A stretch of 64,000 nt of DNA from Acidobacteria bacterium 28-9 (GTDB lineage Bacteria > Acidobacteriota > Blastocatellia > Pyrinomonadales > Pyrinomonadaceae): positions 1 through 64,000 of the forward strand of contig MWYY01000115.1 in assembly GCA_002050355.1 (NCBI GenBank). Reading direction: 5' to 3'. A program made the translations under genes and the position numbers. The notes beneath the pieces were generated by a model. The model was given only the letters and a program-made list of their open reading frames with translations, had not been told where the DNA came from and ran no database searches. Positions 53,937-62,937 of this stretch are shown one piece after another. How positions within the stretch are numbered: position 1 is the first letter of the stretch; each line of letters opens with the position of its first letter.

Positions 53937-55043
53937 TTGAAAAAAGAATTTTCAGAATTCGACATTGAAATGACACGCCGAGCTTTGGATTTGGCAGATT
54001 GCGGACTCGGACAAGTTTCGCCGAGTCCGCTCGTCGGCTGTGTTATTGTTGCAGACGGCGGCGAAATTGTCGGTGAAGGTTGTTATATCTACGAAAATCT
54101 TTTACACGCCGAAACGATTGCGCTTGCACAAGCCGGGGAACGTGCAAAAGGCGCGACGGCTTATGTTTCACTCGAACCGCACAATCATCAGGGACGCACG
54201 CCGCCTTGCACCGAAGCATTGATAAAAGTCAGAATTAATCGCGTTGTTTGCCCGATTGAAGACCCGAATCCTCTGGTCGCCGGTAAAGGTTTTGAGCATT
54301 TGCGACACAACGGAATCGAAGTTGTAACCGGAATCTTAAAAGAAGAAGCCGAAAAGCAAAACGAAAAATATATTCACTGGCACAAAACCGGCAGAGCGTT
54401 TGTGCATTTGAAAATGGCGATTTCTTTAGACGGACGAATTGCCACGCGCACTGGTGATTCGCGCTGGATTACGGGCGATGAATCTCTGAAAAAATCTCAC
54501 GAGCTGCGCCGCGAATACGACGCAATTTTAGTCGGAGCAAACACTGTCGTCGTTGATAATCCAAGCCTGACCGACAGAAGCGAAAAAACTCGCCGCCGCA
54601 AACTCGTCCGTGTTGTTTTGGACAATTCGCTGCGTATTTCTTTAAATTCGCAACTTGTTTTAACGGCGAAGGAATTTCCTACAATCGTATTTACTGATTC
54701 CGAAGATATGGGAAAAATCAAAGATTTGTGCAATGAAGGCGTTGAAGTCATGCAAATTGCCGAAGGCGGAAGAAATCTGCAAGGCGTTTTGCGTGAACTC
54801 GGACGACGCGATTTGCAAAGCGTTATCGTCGAAGGCGGAACCACAGTTGCAGGCGCGTTTTACGACGCAAAACTGATTGACAAAGTTTCGTTTTTTATCG
54901 CGCCTATAATCATTGGCGGATTAAATGCTCCGCCTGCAATTGGCGGGCAGGGCGCGACCCTTTTAGCAAATGCAATGCGTTTACAAGATGTTGAAATAAA
55001 ACCTCATGGCGCGGATGTGGAAATTACGGGCTACCCGAGATGA
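53937..55043 (+). CDS. ribD: bifunctional riboflavin deaminase/reductase RibD
   Basis: 368 residues, normal. Starts at TTG 53937, with a possible start at ATG 53970. The deaminase domain (1-150) has HAETIAL and [19 protein letters not shown]; the reductase domain (150-368) has [20 protein letters not shown] and [12 protein letters not shown]. It performs the second and third steps of riboflavin synthesis. The zinc site is odd: the first Cys of the usual LEPCxHxGRTPPC is His here (PHNH), so zinc would be held by two His and one Cys. Stop overlaps ksgA start. Confidence 0.93.
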   Translation: MKKEFSEFDIEMTRRALDLADCGLGQVSPSPLVGCVIVADGGEIVGEGCYIYENLLHAETIALAQAGERAKGATAYVSLEPHNHQGRTPPCTEALIKVRINRVVCPIEDPNPLVAGKGFEHLRHNGIEVVTGILKEEAEKQNEKYIHWHKTGRAFVHLKMAISLDGRIATRTGDSRWITGDESLKKSHELRREYDAILVGANTVVVDNPSLTDRSEKTRRRKLVRVVLDNSLRISLNSQLVLTAKEFPTIVFTDSEDMGKIKDLCNEGVEVMQIAEGGRNLQGVLRELGRRDLQSVIVEGGTTVAGAFYDAKLIDKVSFFIAPIIIGGLNAPPAIGGQGATLLANAMRLQDVEIKPHGADVEITGYPR

Positions 55044-55918
55044 ATAAATCCAAAATCGGCAATCCAAAACCCGCAATTCAAAAGCCTTTTGCGAAAAAGT
55101 CTTTCGGACAGAATTTTCTAGTTGACCAAAATTATATCGAAAAAATTGTTGCCGCGCTCAATCCGCGAAAGGATGAAACAATAATAGAAATTGGCGCTGG
55201 TCGCGGCGCACTTACGGAAAAGTTAATTGAAAGCGGCGCAAAAATTATCGCAATCGAACTCGACCGCGATTTGATTCCGCTTCTTCGTGGAAATTTCGGC
55301 GAATACGAAAATTTTCGATTAATTGAACAAGACGCTCTGAAAGTTGATTTTGCAGAATTATTAAACAATCCAAAATCGGATTTCCCAAATCCGAAAAAGG
55401 CAAAACTCGTCGCAAATCTTCCTTACTATATTTCAACCGCCATTTTGCAAAAACTCATCCGGCAACGCGGCATTTTCTCCTGGATGATTTTGATGTTTCA
55501 ACGCGAAGTTGTCGATCGAATTACTGCAAAACCCGGAAACAGTGAGCGCGGATTTTTAACCCTTTTAGTCGAAGCATATTTGAATACGGAAAAACTTTTC
55601 GATGTTCCGCCCAATGCATTTCAGCCTTCGCCAAAAGTGCAAAGCGCCGTTATGCGTCTGATAACCAAAGAGGTGTGTAAAATTGATGTTGAAAAAGAAG
55701 ATTTATTTCGTGAATTGTTGAGCGCGGGATTTACCCAAAAGAGAAAAACTATTTTGAATAATTTGAGAAATGCTCAGCCAAATTTAAAAGAAAAAATAGG
55801 CAATATTGAAAACCTTTTGGAAAATTGCCGGATTGATTCAAAACGCCGTGCCGAAACCTTAACCTTGAATGAATGGATAAATTTAATCGAGAAACTTCAT
55901 AATTGCGGCGATAACTGA
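55040..55918 (+). CDS. ksgA: 16S rRNA dimethyladenosine transferase KsgA (RsmA)
   Basis: 292 residues. [16 protein letters not shown] near the start, SAM motif [15 protein letters not shown], and [10 protein letters not shown] (the catalytic NLPY). It dimethylates A1518/A1519 (E. coli numbering) of 16S rRNA. It starts 4 bp before the ribD stop, so is cotranscribed. Two parts are heptamer-repeat translations: residues 3-13 ([11 protein letters not shown]) and a loop near residues 110-120 ([11 protein letters not shown]) right before the conserved KLVANLPYY. The loop is at a position where other KsgA proteins have shorter turns. Confidence 0.95.
   Translation: MNKSKIGNPKPAIQKPFAKKSFGQNFLVDQNYIEKIVAALNPRKDETIIEIGAGRGALTEKLIESGAKIIAIELDRDLIPLLRGNFGEYENFRLIEQDALKVDFAELLNNPKSDFPNPKKAKLVANLPYYISTAILQKLIRQRGIFSWMILMFQREVVDRITAKPGNSERGFLTLLVEAYLNTEKLFDVPPNAFQPSPKVQSAVMRLITKEVCKIDVEKEDLFRELLSAGFTQKRKTILNNLRNAQPNLKEKIGNIENLLENCRIDSKRRAETLTLNEWINLIEKLHNCGDN
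55046..55080. repeat. ksgA: in-frame tandem heptamer array at the 5' end of ksgA
   Basis: Five units at 55046-55080: aaatcca, aaatcgg, caatcca, aaacccg, caattca. It encodes part of the KsgA N-terminus, seven bases meaning the reading frame cycles through three phases. Confidence 0.8.
55366..55400. repeat. ksgA: in-frame tandem heptamer array inside ksgA
   Basis: Five units at 55366-55400: caatcca, aaatcgg, atttccc, aaatccg, aaaaagg. It encodes the segment [11 protein letters not shown] in a loop just before the SAM-domain strand of the catalytic NLPYY. The same unit type as the array at 55046. Confidence 0.7.
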
Positions 55919-55982
55919 AATTCTGTTACAATAAAAAATTTCGCAAAAAGATTAAATAAATTATCGAAGGAACTATAAATTA

Positions 55983-57644
55983 GTGAGTAAATTAGAAATC
56001 ATTCCGCTCGGCGGTATCGGCGAATTTGGAATGAATTGTATGGGCATTCGCTGCGGCGACGAGATGATTATAGTAGATGCGGGAATGGGTTTTCCCGAAG
56101 AAGCACCTTACGGAGTCGATATTTCGATTCCAAATTTTGACTTTTTTGAAGATTATCGCGGCGATTTGACGGCTTTAATTTTGACTCACGGACACGAAGA
56201 CCACATCGGTGCGCTGCCGTATTTTTTGAAAAAATTCAACATACCGATTTATGGCTCGCGTTTTACGTTGGCGCTGGCGGAAAAACGACTTGACGAGCAT
56301 AATTTGCTCGACGAAGTTCTGCTGCACCGAGTTCGAGCAAATGACGTTATAGAAATCGGAAATTTCAAAATAGAATTTATACACGCGACGCATTCTCTTG
56401 TCGAATGTTTTTCGCTGGCGATAACAACACCGGTTGGAACTTTGATTCACACGGGCGATTATAAGATTGATGACACGCCTGTTATCGGTAAGCCGTATGA
56501 TTTGAAAACGCTTGCCAAGTACGGAGACGCGGGCGTTTTGGCGCTGCTTTCGGATTCGACCAACGCAACTGTCGCAGGCAGAACGCCTTCGGAAAAAGAC
56601 GTGATTCCGGCTTTTGAAGAAATTTTCTCCCAAGCGCCGGGCAGAATTATTGTCGGCTCGTTTTCTTCGTCGCTGCACCGCCTTCAGGTTGTTTTCGATG
56701 TGGCGCACGCTTTTGACAGAAAAGTTTGCGTTCTCGGTCGTTCGATGCTAAAAAACGTAGAGCTTGCTACCGAACAAGGTCTTCTCGATATTCCTCATAA
56801 TACATTAATTGGTTTGGGCGAATCACGCTCTCTCGATGACGACCAAATCGTCTATCTCGTAACCGGTTCGCAAGGTGAAACGCGCGCGGTTCTGGCAAAT
56901 ATGGCGGGTGGTAGCTACAAAGGAATGCAGATCGAAAAAGGCGATACGGTTTTACTTTCAGCCAGAATTATTCCCGGAAACGAAAAGGGAATCTCGCGTA
57001 TGATCGGGCATATCTACAAACGCGGCGCAAATATTATCGAGGAAAAACGTCGTCTGATTCACGTTTCAGGACACGCTTCGCAGGAAGATATTCGCATTAT
57101 GACCGAAACGGCACGCCCGAAATTCGTCATTCCGATTCACGGTGAATATCGTATGCTTTTCCGTCAAAAGGAGTTTATCAAAAATCACATTGAAGGTTAC
57201 ACGGACGAGAACATTATCCTGATTGAAAACGGCGACATTTTGGAACTCGATGAAAATCGAGCAGGCATCATCGCACACAACGAACTGGAAAAAACGTTTA
57301 TTGACGAAGAAGGTTCGGGAGAAATTGAATACGATATCATCCGCGAGCGTAAAAAACTGGCTTACGGCGGCATAGTTTCCCTGGTTGTAACGATTGACAA
57401 AGAAACGAAAAAATTAAAAAACGAGCCGCAAGTTACTGTCCAAGGCGTTGCCGGAATTGGCCCGCTCAACGGCGATTTGCAAAATTTACGCGAAGCGATT
57501 GCCGATGTTGTAAACGGTATGAAGCGCGAAGAATTCGTCGATAAAAATTTTGCCAAAGAAAATCTGCGTATCCAGCTAAAAAAAATTTTACAAAAAGAAA
57601 CTGGCACCAAACCCGTTATTTTTCCGACAATTGTTGAAGCTTAA
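55983..57644 (+). CDS. rnj: ribonuclease J
   Basis: 553 residues with a GTG start at 55983. Metallo-beta-lactamase motif LTHGHEDHIGALPYFL, later HTGDYKIDDTPV and SDSTNATVAGRT; the beta-CASP part has GSFSSSLHRLQV, SGHASQEDIRIM and IPIHGEYRML, all characteristic of RNase J. It degrades and processes RNA with 5'-to-3' exo- and endonuclease activity in the cytoplasm. The ACT-domain gene follows without a gap. Confidence 0.95.
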   Translation: MSKLEIIPLGGIGEFGMNCMGIRCGDEMIIVDAGMGFPEEAPYGVDISIPNFDFFEDYRGDLTALILTHGHEDHIGALPYFLKKFNIPIYGSRFTLALAEKRLDEHNLLDEVLLHRVRANDVIEIGNFKIEFIHATHSLVECFSLAITTPVGTLIHTGDYKIDDTPVIGKPYDLKTLAKYGDAGVLALLSDSTNATVAGRTPSEKDVIPAFEEIFSQAPGRIIVGSFSSSLHRLQVVFDVAHAFDRKVCVLGRSMLKNVELATEQGLLDIPHNTLIGLGESRSLDDDQIVYLVTGSQGETRAVLANMAGGSYKGMQIEKGDTVLLSARIIPGNEKGISRMIGHIYKRGANIIEEKRRLIHVSGHASQEDIRIMTETARPKFVIPIHGEYRMLFRQKEFIKNHIEGYTDENIILIENGDILELDENRAGIIAHNELEKTFIDEEGSGEIEYDIIRERKKLAYGGIVSLVVTIDKETKKLKNEPQVTVQGVAGIGPLNGDLQNLREAIADVVNGMKREEFVDKNFAKENLRIQLKKILQKETGTKPVIFPTIVEA

Positions 57645-58079
57645 ATGAATGTTCTTGAAACTCTAAGAAAGACACGGGTCGAAGTCGCGCCGGAAACGTT
57701 TTTTCTTCTTTCTTTACGGCGTACAGATTGGCTGAAACTTCTCGAAAATCCCGAACTTTCACCACGGATGAGCGCACCCTTTATGATTTTGTCTGACAGA
57801 TGGGAAGTTACGCTCCTGCTCGACGAAGTTGATTACGAAACGATTAGGCACACCGTCCGAGACGCAAAAACACAGGGAAATTTTCGATTTTTGTCATTTG
57901 ATATTGAACTTGATTGGAACAGTGTCGGTTTCTTCGCTGAAATTTCACGTATCTTAGCCGAAGCTGAAATTTCCATCGGCGCGATTTCCGCATTTTCGCG
58001 CGACCACATTTTGGTAAGGCAGGAAAATTTGGCAAAAGCATTAAAAGTTTTGGGTGAATACATTGAAGAAGTTTGTTAG
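57645..58079 (+). CDS. ACT-domain-like protein
   Basis: 144 residues, starting at ATG 57645 directly after the rnj stop. The C-terminal half (LSFDIELDWNSVGFFAEISR, ILAEAEISIGAISAFSRDHI) resembles the CASTOR/ACT fold in which beta-alpha-beta units bind amino acids; the N-terminal half is a related second copy. Cytoplasmic. Probably an amino-acid-binding regulator, partner unknown; coupled to RNase J by operon position. Confidence 0.75.
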   Translation: MNVLETLRKTRVEVAPETFFLLSLRRTDWLKLLENPELSPRMSAPFMILSDRWEVTLLLDEVDYETIRHTVRDAKTQGNFRFLSFDIELDWNSVGFFAEISRILAEAEISIGAISAFSRDHILVRQENLAKALKVLGEYIEEVC

Positions 58080-58125
58080 AAGTAAATAAATTTTAGTTTT
58101 TGTTTATCGATAATTGGCAAGAAAA

Positions 58126-58896
58126 ATGTTTTGGAAAGATAAAGTTGTTTTTCTGACGGGCGCGTCGAGCGGCATCGGCACAGCATTAGCCTTAGAAATT
58201 GCAAAGCGCGGCGCGACTCTGGGATTGCTGGCGCGACGTGCAGAACTGCTTCAAGGAATATCCGTTAAAATCGAACAAAACGGCGGATTGGCAAGAAGCT
58301 TCACGGTTGATATTACAGACGCTAAAGCGGTTACCGAAGCTGCGCAAAGTTTGAGAAATGAATTCGGCAAAATAGATGTTTTGATTGCAAACGCGGGAAT
58401 TGGCGGCAACAACAAAGAAACAAGAAATCTCGATGCTGAAGCCGTTACAAAAGTTATCAACACAAATTTAATCGGCGCGGTAAATACGGTTGCGGCGATT
58501 TTGCCGCAAATGCTCGAACGGGAAAGCGGTCAACTGGTTGCAATTTCAAGTCTTGCGGGCTTTCGCGGCTTACCGAAATCCGCCGCCTATTGCGCATCGA
58601 AAGCCGGAATGACAGCGTTTTTTGAAAGTGTCCGGCTTGACGTTCAACATAAAGGCGTTTCAGTTACAATTATACAGCCCGGTTTTATCAAAACACCTTT
58701 GACTTCAGGACGCGAAGCTCAAATGCCTTTTTTGATGGAGCTTGAAGACTCAATCCCGCATTTTCTCAACGCAATCGAAAAGCGTAAGAAGTTCGCTGCC
58801 TTTCCCTGGCAACTCGCAGCAGTTGTTCGCGCCGGAAAGTTTTTCCCCGCTTCGCTTTACGACAAAATCGCCGGAGGCGCGCGGTTTAGAGAATAA
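58126..58896 (+). CDS. short-chain dehydrogenase/reductase
   Basis: 256 residues from ATG 58126 (a TTG at 58114 is possible). Cofactor motif TGASSGIGTALALEI, NAG motif IANAGIGGNN, Ser in AISSLAGFRG and YxxxK in YCASKAGM. Classical SDR, NAD(P)-dependent oxidoreductase of unknown substrate. The end (RKKFAAFPWQLAAVVRAGKF) is like DltE/YqjQ-type members. It follows the ACT gene by 46 bp. Confidence 0.92.
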   Translation: MFWKDKVVFLTGASSGIGTALALEIAKRGATLGLLARRAELLQGISVKIEQNGGLARSFTVDITDAKAVTEAAQSLRNEFGKIDVLIANAGIGGNNKETRNLDAEAVTKVINTNLIGAVNTVAAILPQMLERESGQLVAISSLAGFRGLPKSAAYCASKAGMTAFFESVRLDVQHKGVSVTIIQPGFIKTPLTSGREAQMPFLMELEDSIPHFLNAIEKRKKFAAFPWQLAAVVRAGKFFPASLYDKIAGGARFRE

Positions 58897-59053
58897 ATCG
58901 GTAGCCTTTTCACGGTAAAGCCTGTAAAATCCAAAAGTTGTTATTCTAAATTAATCCCAAACATAAATTGGTTAGCAGCTTATAATGCGGAAAATATGTC
59001 GTGTTTCAAGGTTTCTGCATTTTATCAAAGCGTTGACCTCCGACCGATAACAA

Positions 59054-59944
59054 ATGAATCTTTTACAAGCGATTATACTTGGCATCGTTCAAGGATTAAG
59101 TGAATTTATACCGATTAGCTCGACCGCGCATCTTGTTATCGCCAGCCGTCTTACCCATCTTTATGAAGGACAACCGGAACAGCTTACAGCGACAATTGCC
59201 GTTTTGCAGCTTGGCACTTTACTGGCAGTTTTTGTTTATTTTGCAGCCGATATTTTTAATATCTCGGCTGCTTTTGTTCGTGACCACTGGGCTTTTTTAA
59301 CCAGAAAACGCAGAAATTTTTCCGGCACTCATGGCATTCGTCCGATGTGGCTCTCCGAAGAAGCGTGGCTCGGTTGGCTGGTCATTATAGGCTCAATACC
59401 GATTGGAGTCATTGGTCTTGTGTTCAAAAAAGTCATCGAAGGCGAGGCGACAAAAAATCTCTGGTTAATCGGAGCAATGCTTATTTTAATAGCAGTTTTG
59501 CTTGCTATTGCCGAAATAGTCGGGTCAAAGCGCAGGGAAATCAGAGATTTCGGAATAGTTGATGCGGTCGTTGTTGGTTTAGCGCAGGTTTTAGCATTGA
59601 TTCCGGGCGCCAGTCGTTCGGGTTCGACAATTATGGGCGGACTCCTTGTAGGACAAAAACGCGAAGCTGCCGCAAGATTTTCGTTTCTGCTCTCGATTCC
59701 CGCAATCACTGCAAGCGGTTTACTGGAACTCAAACAAGCTCTGGAAGGCGGAATTCCGCCCGAAAGTTTTATGCCTTTGTTTGTCGGCACAATCGTCGCT
59801 GCCATCGCCGGGTATCTCTCGATCTGGTTCCTACTCGCTTTTTTAAGAAAAAACTCGACCGCCGTTTTTATAGTCTATCGTCTGATTTTGGGCGCAACTA
59901 TTTTAATTCTTCTCTGGCAGGGAATTATCAGCCCGCAAATTTAA
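59054..59944 (+). CDS. uppP: undecaprenyl-diphosphatase UppP (BacA)
   Basis: 296 residues with about eight membrane helices. Motifs GLSEFIPISSTAHLVIASRL and ALIPGASRSGSTIMGGLL are the family signatures, containing the catalytic Glu/Ser/Arg residues. It recycles the lipid carrier undecaprenyl diphosphate for peptidoglycan synthesis and confers bacitracin resistance. Compared with the usual FLPVSSTGHL the residue after SST is Ala instead of Gly, a small variant. Followed by the MFS gene by 13 bp. Confidence 0.95.
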   Translation: MNLLQAIILGIVQGLSEFIPISSTAHLVIASRLTHLYEGQPEQLTATIAVLQLGTLLAVFVYFAADIFNISAAFVRDHWAFLTRKRRNFSGTHGIRPMWLSEEAWLGWLVIIGSIPIGVIGLVFKKVIEGEATKNLWLIGAMLILIAVLLAIAEIVGSKRREIRDFGIVDAVVVGLAQVLALIPGASRSGSTIMGGLLVGQKREAAARFSFLLSIPAITASGLLELKQALEGGIPPESFMPLFVGTIVAAIAGYLSIWFLLAFLRKNSTAVFIVYRLILGATILILLWQGIISPQI

Positions 59945-59957
59945 GCGCGCAAATAAA

Positions 59958-61328
59958 ATGGAAAAATCGAAATCGCAAAAAAATGATCGTCGGGAAATTT
60001 TCGGTTGGCTCGCGTATGATTGGGCAAATTCCGTTTTTTTTACGACTATCGTCGGCGTTCTTATCGGACAATATTTGACCGCTTTGGCGCAGCAATCCGT
60101 CGGGGACAACGGTGTTGTTTTTAGTTTGGGTTTTTTTGAAGTAACCGCAAAATCGCTTTTTCCGTATTCGGTCGGGTTTTCTGTTTTTATACAAATTTTC
60201 TTTTTGCCTGTTTTGGGTGCGATTGCCGATTATACGAATTTGAAAAAAACCTTTATGGCGGTTTTCTGCTATCTAGGGGTTTTGGCAAGCTGTCTGTTGT
60301 TTTTTGTCGAAGGGAATTTGTATCTGCTCGGTTGCGCTCTTTTTATCGTAGCTAATTTAGGCGCGGGCGCATCGATGGTTTTTTACAATTCTTTTTTGCC
60401 CGATATTACAACGAAAGATAAGCGCGATAAAATTTCAAGTTGGGGATTTGCCGCCGGTTATACCAGCGGAAGTTTGGTGTTATTCGCCAATTTGCTTTTG
60501 TTGAAATATGCCGAAACGTTAGGATTATCAACCGGTCTCGCCGTCCGAATTTGTCTTCTGACAGCCGGAATCTGGTGGGGCGGATTTGCATTGATAACTT
60601 TCGCCTTATTAAAAAAACGTCAGCCTTTGCGCGCCGTTTCCGCCGGAAAAAACCACATTGCGATGGGTTTGCGCGAACTCGGCGACACTTTCCGAGAGCT
60701 TTTCAAACTCAAACAAACACTCTTGTTTTTAATCGCCTATCTTTTATATAACGACGGTATTCAAACGGTGATAACAAGTTCTTCGATTTTTATTTCGCAG
60801 GAACTTTTTCGCGCAAAAAATCTGGAGACAGATAATTCAGTTCTCATTATCGCTTTTCTGATTGCGCAGATTGTCGGACTGTTCGGTGCGTTGGCGTTCG
60901 AGCGTATCGCCCATTTTACCAATACCAAAATTGCAATTATCATTTCTTTATTGATTTGGTCGGCGGTTGTGGTTTACGCTTACGGTTTTCTGCAAACTTT
61001 AACCCAAGCCTATTTTATGAGCGGCGTTATCGGTTTTGTGTTGGGCGGTTCACAGGCTCTGTCGCGTTCATTATTTTCGAAGATGATTCCGGCGGGGCGA
61101 GAGTCAGCATATTTTGGTATTTATGAAATCTCGGAGCGCGGAACGTCCTGGATCGGTCCGGTAGTTTTCGGTCTAGTAGCTCAATTGACCAATTCGTATC
61201 GTCCGGCTATTTTAGCTTTAATTGTTTTTTTTGTCGCCGGAATGATTATTCTGTTTTTTACGAACACCGATCGTGCCATTCTTGAGGCTGGTAATTTATC
61301 TGCCAAAAACGGTATAAACGAAGCATAA
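59958..61328 (+). CDS. MFS transporter, UMF1/Atg22-like
   Basis: 456 residues with about twelve membrane helices. N-terminus REIFGWLAYDWANSVFFTT is the UMF1 signature (YDWANSAF), and later EISERGTSWIGPVVFGL is the characteristic motif late in the protein. Members are putative permeases, related to the vacuolar effluxer Atg22 that exports amino acids; substrate unknown. It follows uppP by 13 bp and likely shares its transcript. Confidence 0.9.
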   Translation: MEKSKSQKNDRREIFGWLAYDWANSVFFTTIVGVLIGQYLTALAQQSVGDNGVVFSLGFFEVTAKSLFPYSVGFSVFIQIFFLPVLGAIADYTNLKKTFMAVFCYLGVLASCLLFFVEGNLYLLGCALFIVANLGAGASMVFYNSFLPDITTKDKRDKISSWGFAAGYTSGSLVLFANLLLLKYAETLGLSTGLAVRICLLTAGIWWGGFALITFALLKKRQPLRAVSAGKNHIAMGLRELGDTFRELFKLKQTLLFLIAYLLYNDGIQTVITSSSIFISQELFRAKNLETDNSVLIIAFLIAQIVGLFGALAFERIAHFTNTKIAIIISLLIWSAVVVYAYGFLQTLTQAYFMSGVIGFVLGGSQALSRSLFSKMIPAGRESAYFGIYEISERGTSWIGPVVFGLVAQLTNSYRPAILALIVFFVAGMIILFFTNTDRAILEAGNLSAKNGINEA

Positions 61329-61404
61329 GCATTTTGTTTTGAAAAAACGTCGGATTATAATGCAAAAACAAGACTTTTTATAAACTCTGAACCATAGAAA
61401 AAAC

Positions 61405-61959
61405 GTGATTGAAACAACACAAGATAAATTCGTTACAATTTTCGGAGGCTCGCGCTGCGGTAAAGACTCGGCGGAATACAAACAGGCAAAAGAAGTCGGA
61501 GCGCGGCTTGCCGATTCCGGTTTCACAATTTGCACCGGCGGTTATCTCGGCGTGATGGAAGCCGCATCACTGGGAGCGCACGAAAAAGGCGGAAGAGTTT
61601 TCGGAATTGTGATGAATCAATTTAAATCCGAACCGAATCGCTATTTGACGGACAAGGTGGCGACCAATCATTTTTATGAACGTCTGCAAAATTTAATTGT
61701 GCGTTCCGTAGGTTTTATCGCCCTTCGCGGCGGAATGGGGACTGTTACGGAAATTTCGCTTGTCTGGAACAAACTGGTAACAGGCGTTATAGAAAAGCGT
61801 CCGCTTGTTCTTTTGGGCGATTGTTGGAAACCTGTCGTCGAATGTTGGCAGGAAAATCTGGTTGTCAGCGATGATGACGTTTCATTTCTAAATTTTACCG
61901 AAACAGCCGAAGAAGCCTGCCAAATTATAATCGAAAAATCTAAAGGAATCGTTTTATGA
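61405..61959 (+). CDS. LOG-family (lysine-decarboxylase-like) nucleotide-binding protein
   Basis: 184 residues with GTG start. Motifs GGSRCGKDSAEYKQAKEVG, TGGYLGVMEAASLGAHEKGG and LRGGMGTVTEISL, corresponding to the PGGxGTxxE of LOG phosphoribohydrolases. The lead Pro is Arg here. LOG enzymes release free cytokinin base or hydrolyse purine nucleotides; this divergent bacterial branch may bind nucleotides instead. The stop overlaps the next start (ATGA). Confidence 0.85.
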   Translation: MIETTQDKFVTIFGGSRCGKDSAEYKQAKEVGARLADSGFTICTGGYLGVMEAASLGAHEKGGRVFGIVMNQFKSEPNRYLTDKVATNHFYERLQNLIVRSVGFIALRGGMGTVTEISLVWNKLVTGVIEKRPLVLLGDCWKPVVECWQENLVVSDDDVSFLNFTETAEEACQIIIEKSKGIVL

Positions 61960-62888
61960 ATTGTCCGAAATGCAACTCGGATCTTTTGCCCGATGCAAGA
62001 TTTTGCGGCTCGTGCGGTTTTCAATTGCAGAACTCATCACCACACTTCATCCAACAGCCGCAATCGTTTGGTCAGCAATCGAATCAGCAGCAGGGTCAAC
62101 AAATAAAACACCAAAATCAACAATCGCAAAATCTCGGTGGAGCATTTCGGTTTGACGATGACGGGCGCGGGCAAGGGCGCGGCTATTCGTGGGAAATCCA
62201 GCACGAAGGCTCATTCGCTTTAGCAGTGGTAAATTTACAGGCTGAACAATCGATTTCCGCCGAAGCCGGCGCAATGGTTTCAATGTCTGCCAACGTTGAT
62301 TTACACTCTGAATTAAAAGGCGGAGTTTTCGGCGCGTTTAAGCGTGCAGTCGGCGGTGAATCGGCTTTCGTTTCGACATTTACGTCACGAGGCGGCGCAG
62401 GCGAAGTTACGCTTGCGCCGGGGGCGCCTGGTGATGTTGCCGGAATTGAGATGAATAACCAGACATTTATGGTGCAGTCGAGTTCGTATTTGGCAGGGGA
62501 CACCAACTTGCAGGTTGAAACTAGATTCGGCGGCGCAAAATCCTGGCTCGGCGGCGAAGGCTTATTTCTTTTGCAGGTAAACGGAAGCGGTCTGCTGCTT
62601 GTCTCTTCCTTCGGTGCGATTCATCGGAAAACTCTGCGCGCCGGCGAGCGATATGTTGTTGATACGGGACATCTAGTCGCTTGGGAAGGACAAATGCCCT
62701 ATGAGTTGCGAAAGGCAGCAAAAAGTGGATTTTTCCGAAGTTTTTTAAGCGGCGAAGGATTGGTTGCAGAATTTTCAGGTCCCGGCGAACTTCTTATTCA
62801 AACCCGTAATCTACGCGCTTTTGCCGGTCTTTTGAAACCGTTTTTCCCATCGCAAAGCGGCAGCAGCGGTTTTAAAATAGACATGTGA
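61956..62888 (+). CDS. TIGR00266/AIM24-like protein with zinc ribbon
   Basis: 310 residues. N-terminal zinc ribbon CPKCNSDLLPDARFCGSCG, a Gln-rich disordered linker (about residues 30-65), then the AIM24-like beta-trefoil domain (GAMVSMSANVDLHSEL, ALxPGAPGD-like LAPGAPGDVAGIEM, RYVVDTGHLVAWE, SGEGLVAEFSGPG and LIQTRNLRAFAGLL). Cytosolic; function unknown in bacteria. It overlaps the LOG-family gene by 4 bp, so is translationally coupled. Confidence 0.9.
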   Translation: MNCPKCNSDLLPDARFCGSCGFQLQNSSPHFIQQPQSFGQQSNQQQGQQIKHQNQQSQNLGGAFRFDDDGRGQGRGYSWEIQHEGSFALAVVNLQAEQSISAEAGAMVSMSANVDLHSELKGGVFGAFKRAVGGESAFVSTFTSRGGAGEVTLAPGAPGDVAGIEMNNQTFMVQSSSYLAGDTNLQVETRFGGAKSWLGGEGLFLLQVNGSGLLLVSSFGAIHRKTLRAGERYVVDTGHLVAWEGQMPYELRKAAKSGFFRSFLSGEGLVAEFSGPGELLIQTRNLRAFAGLLKPFFPSQSGSSGFKIDM

Positions 62889-62937
62889 AGATTTTATTTT
62901 TTTTGAGAATAATTATCAGTTTAATTTTTCCCGCGTT

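Noticed and set aside
3613-55400. Heptamer arrays as CRISPR
   Set aside because: Units are 7 bp with no spacers and no cas genes nearby.
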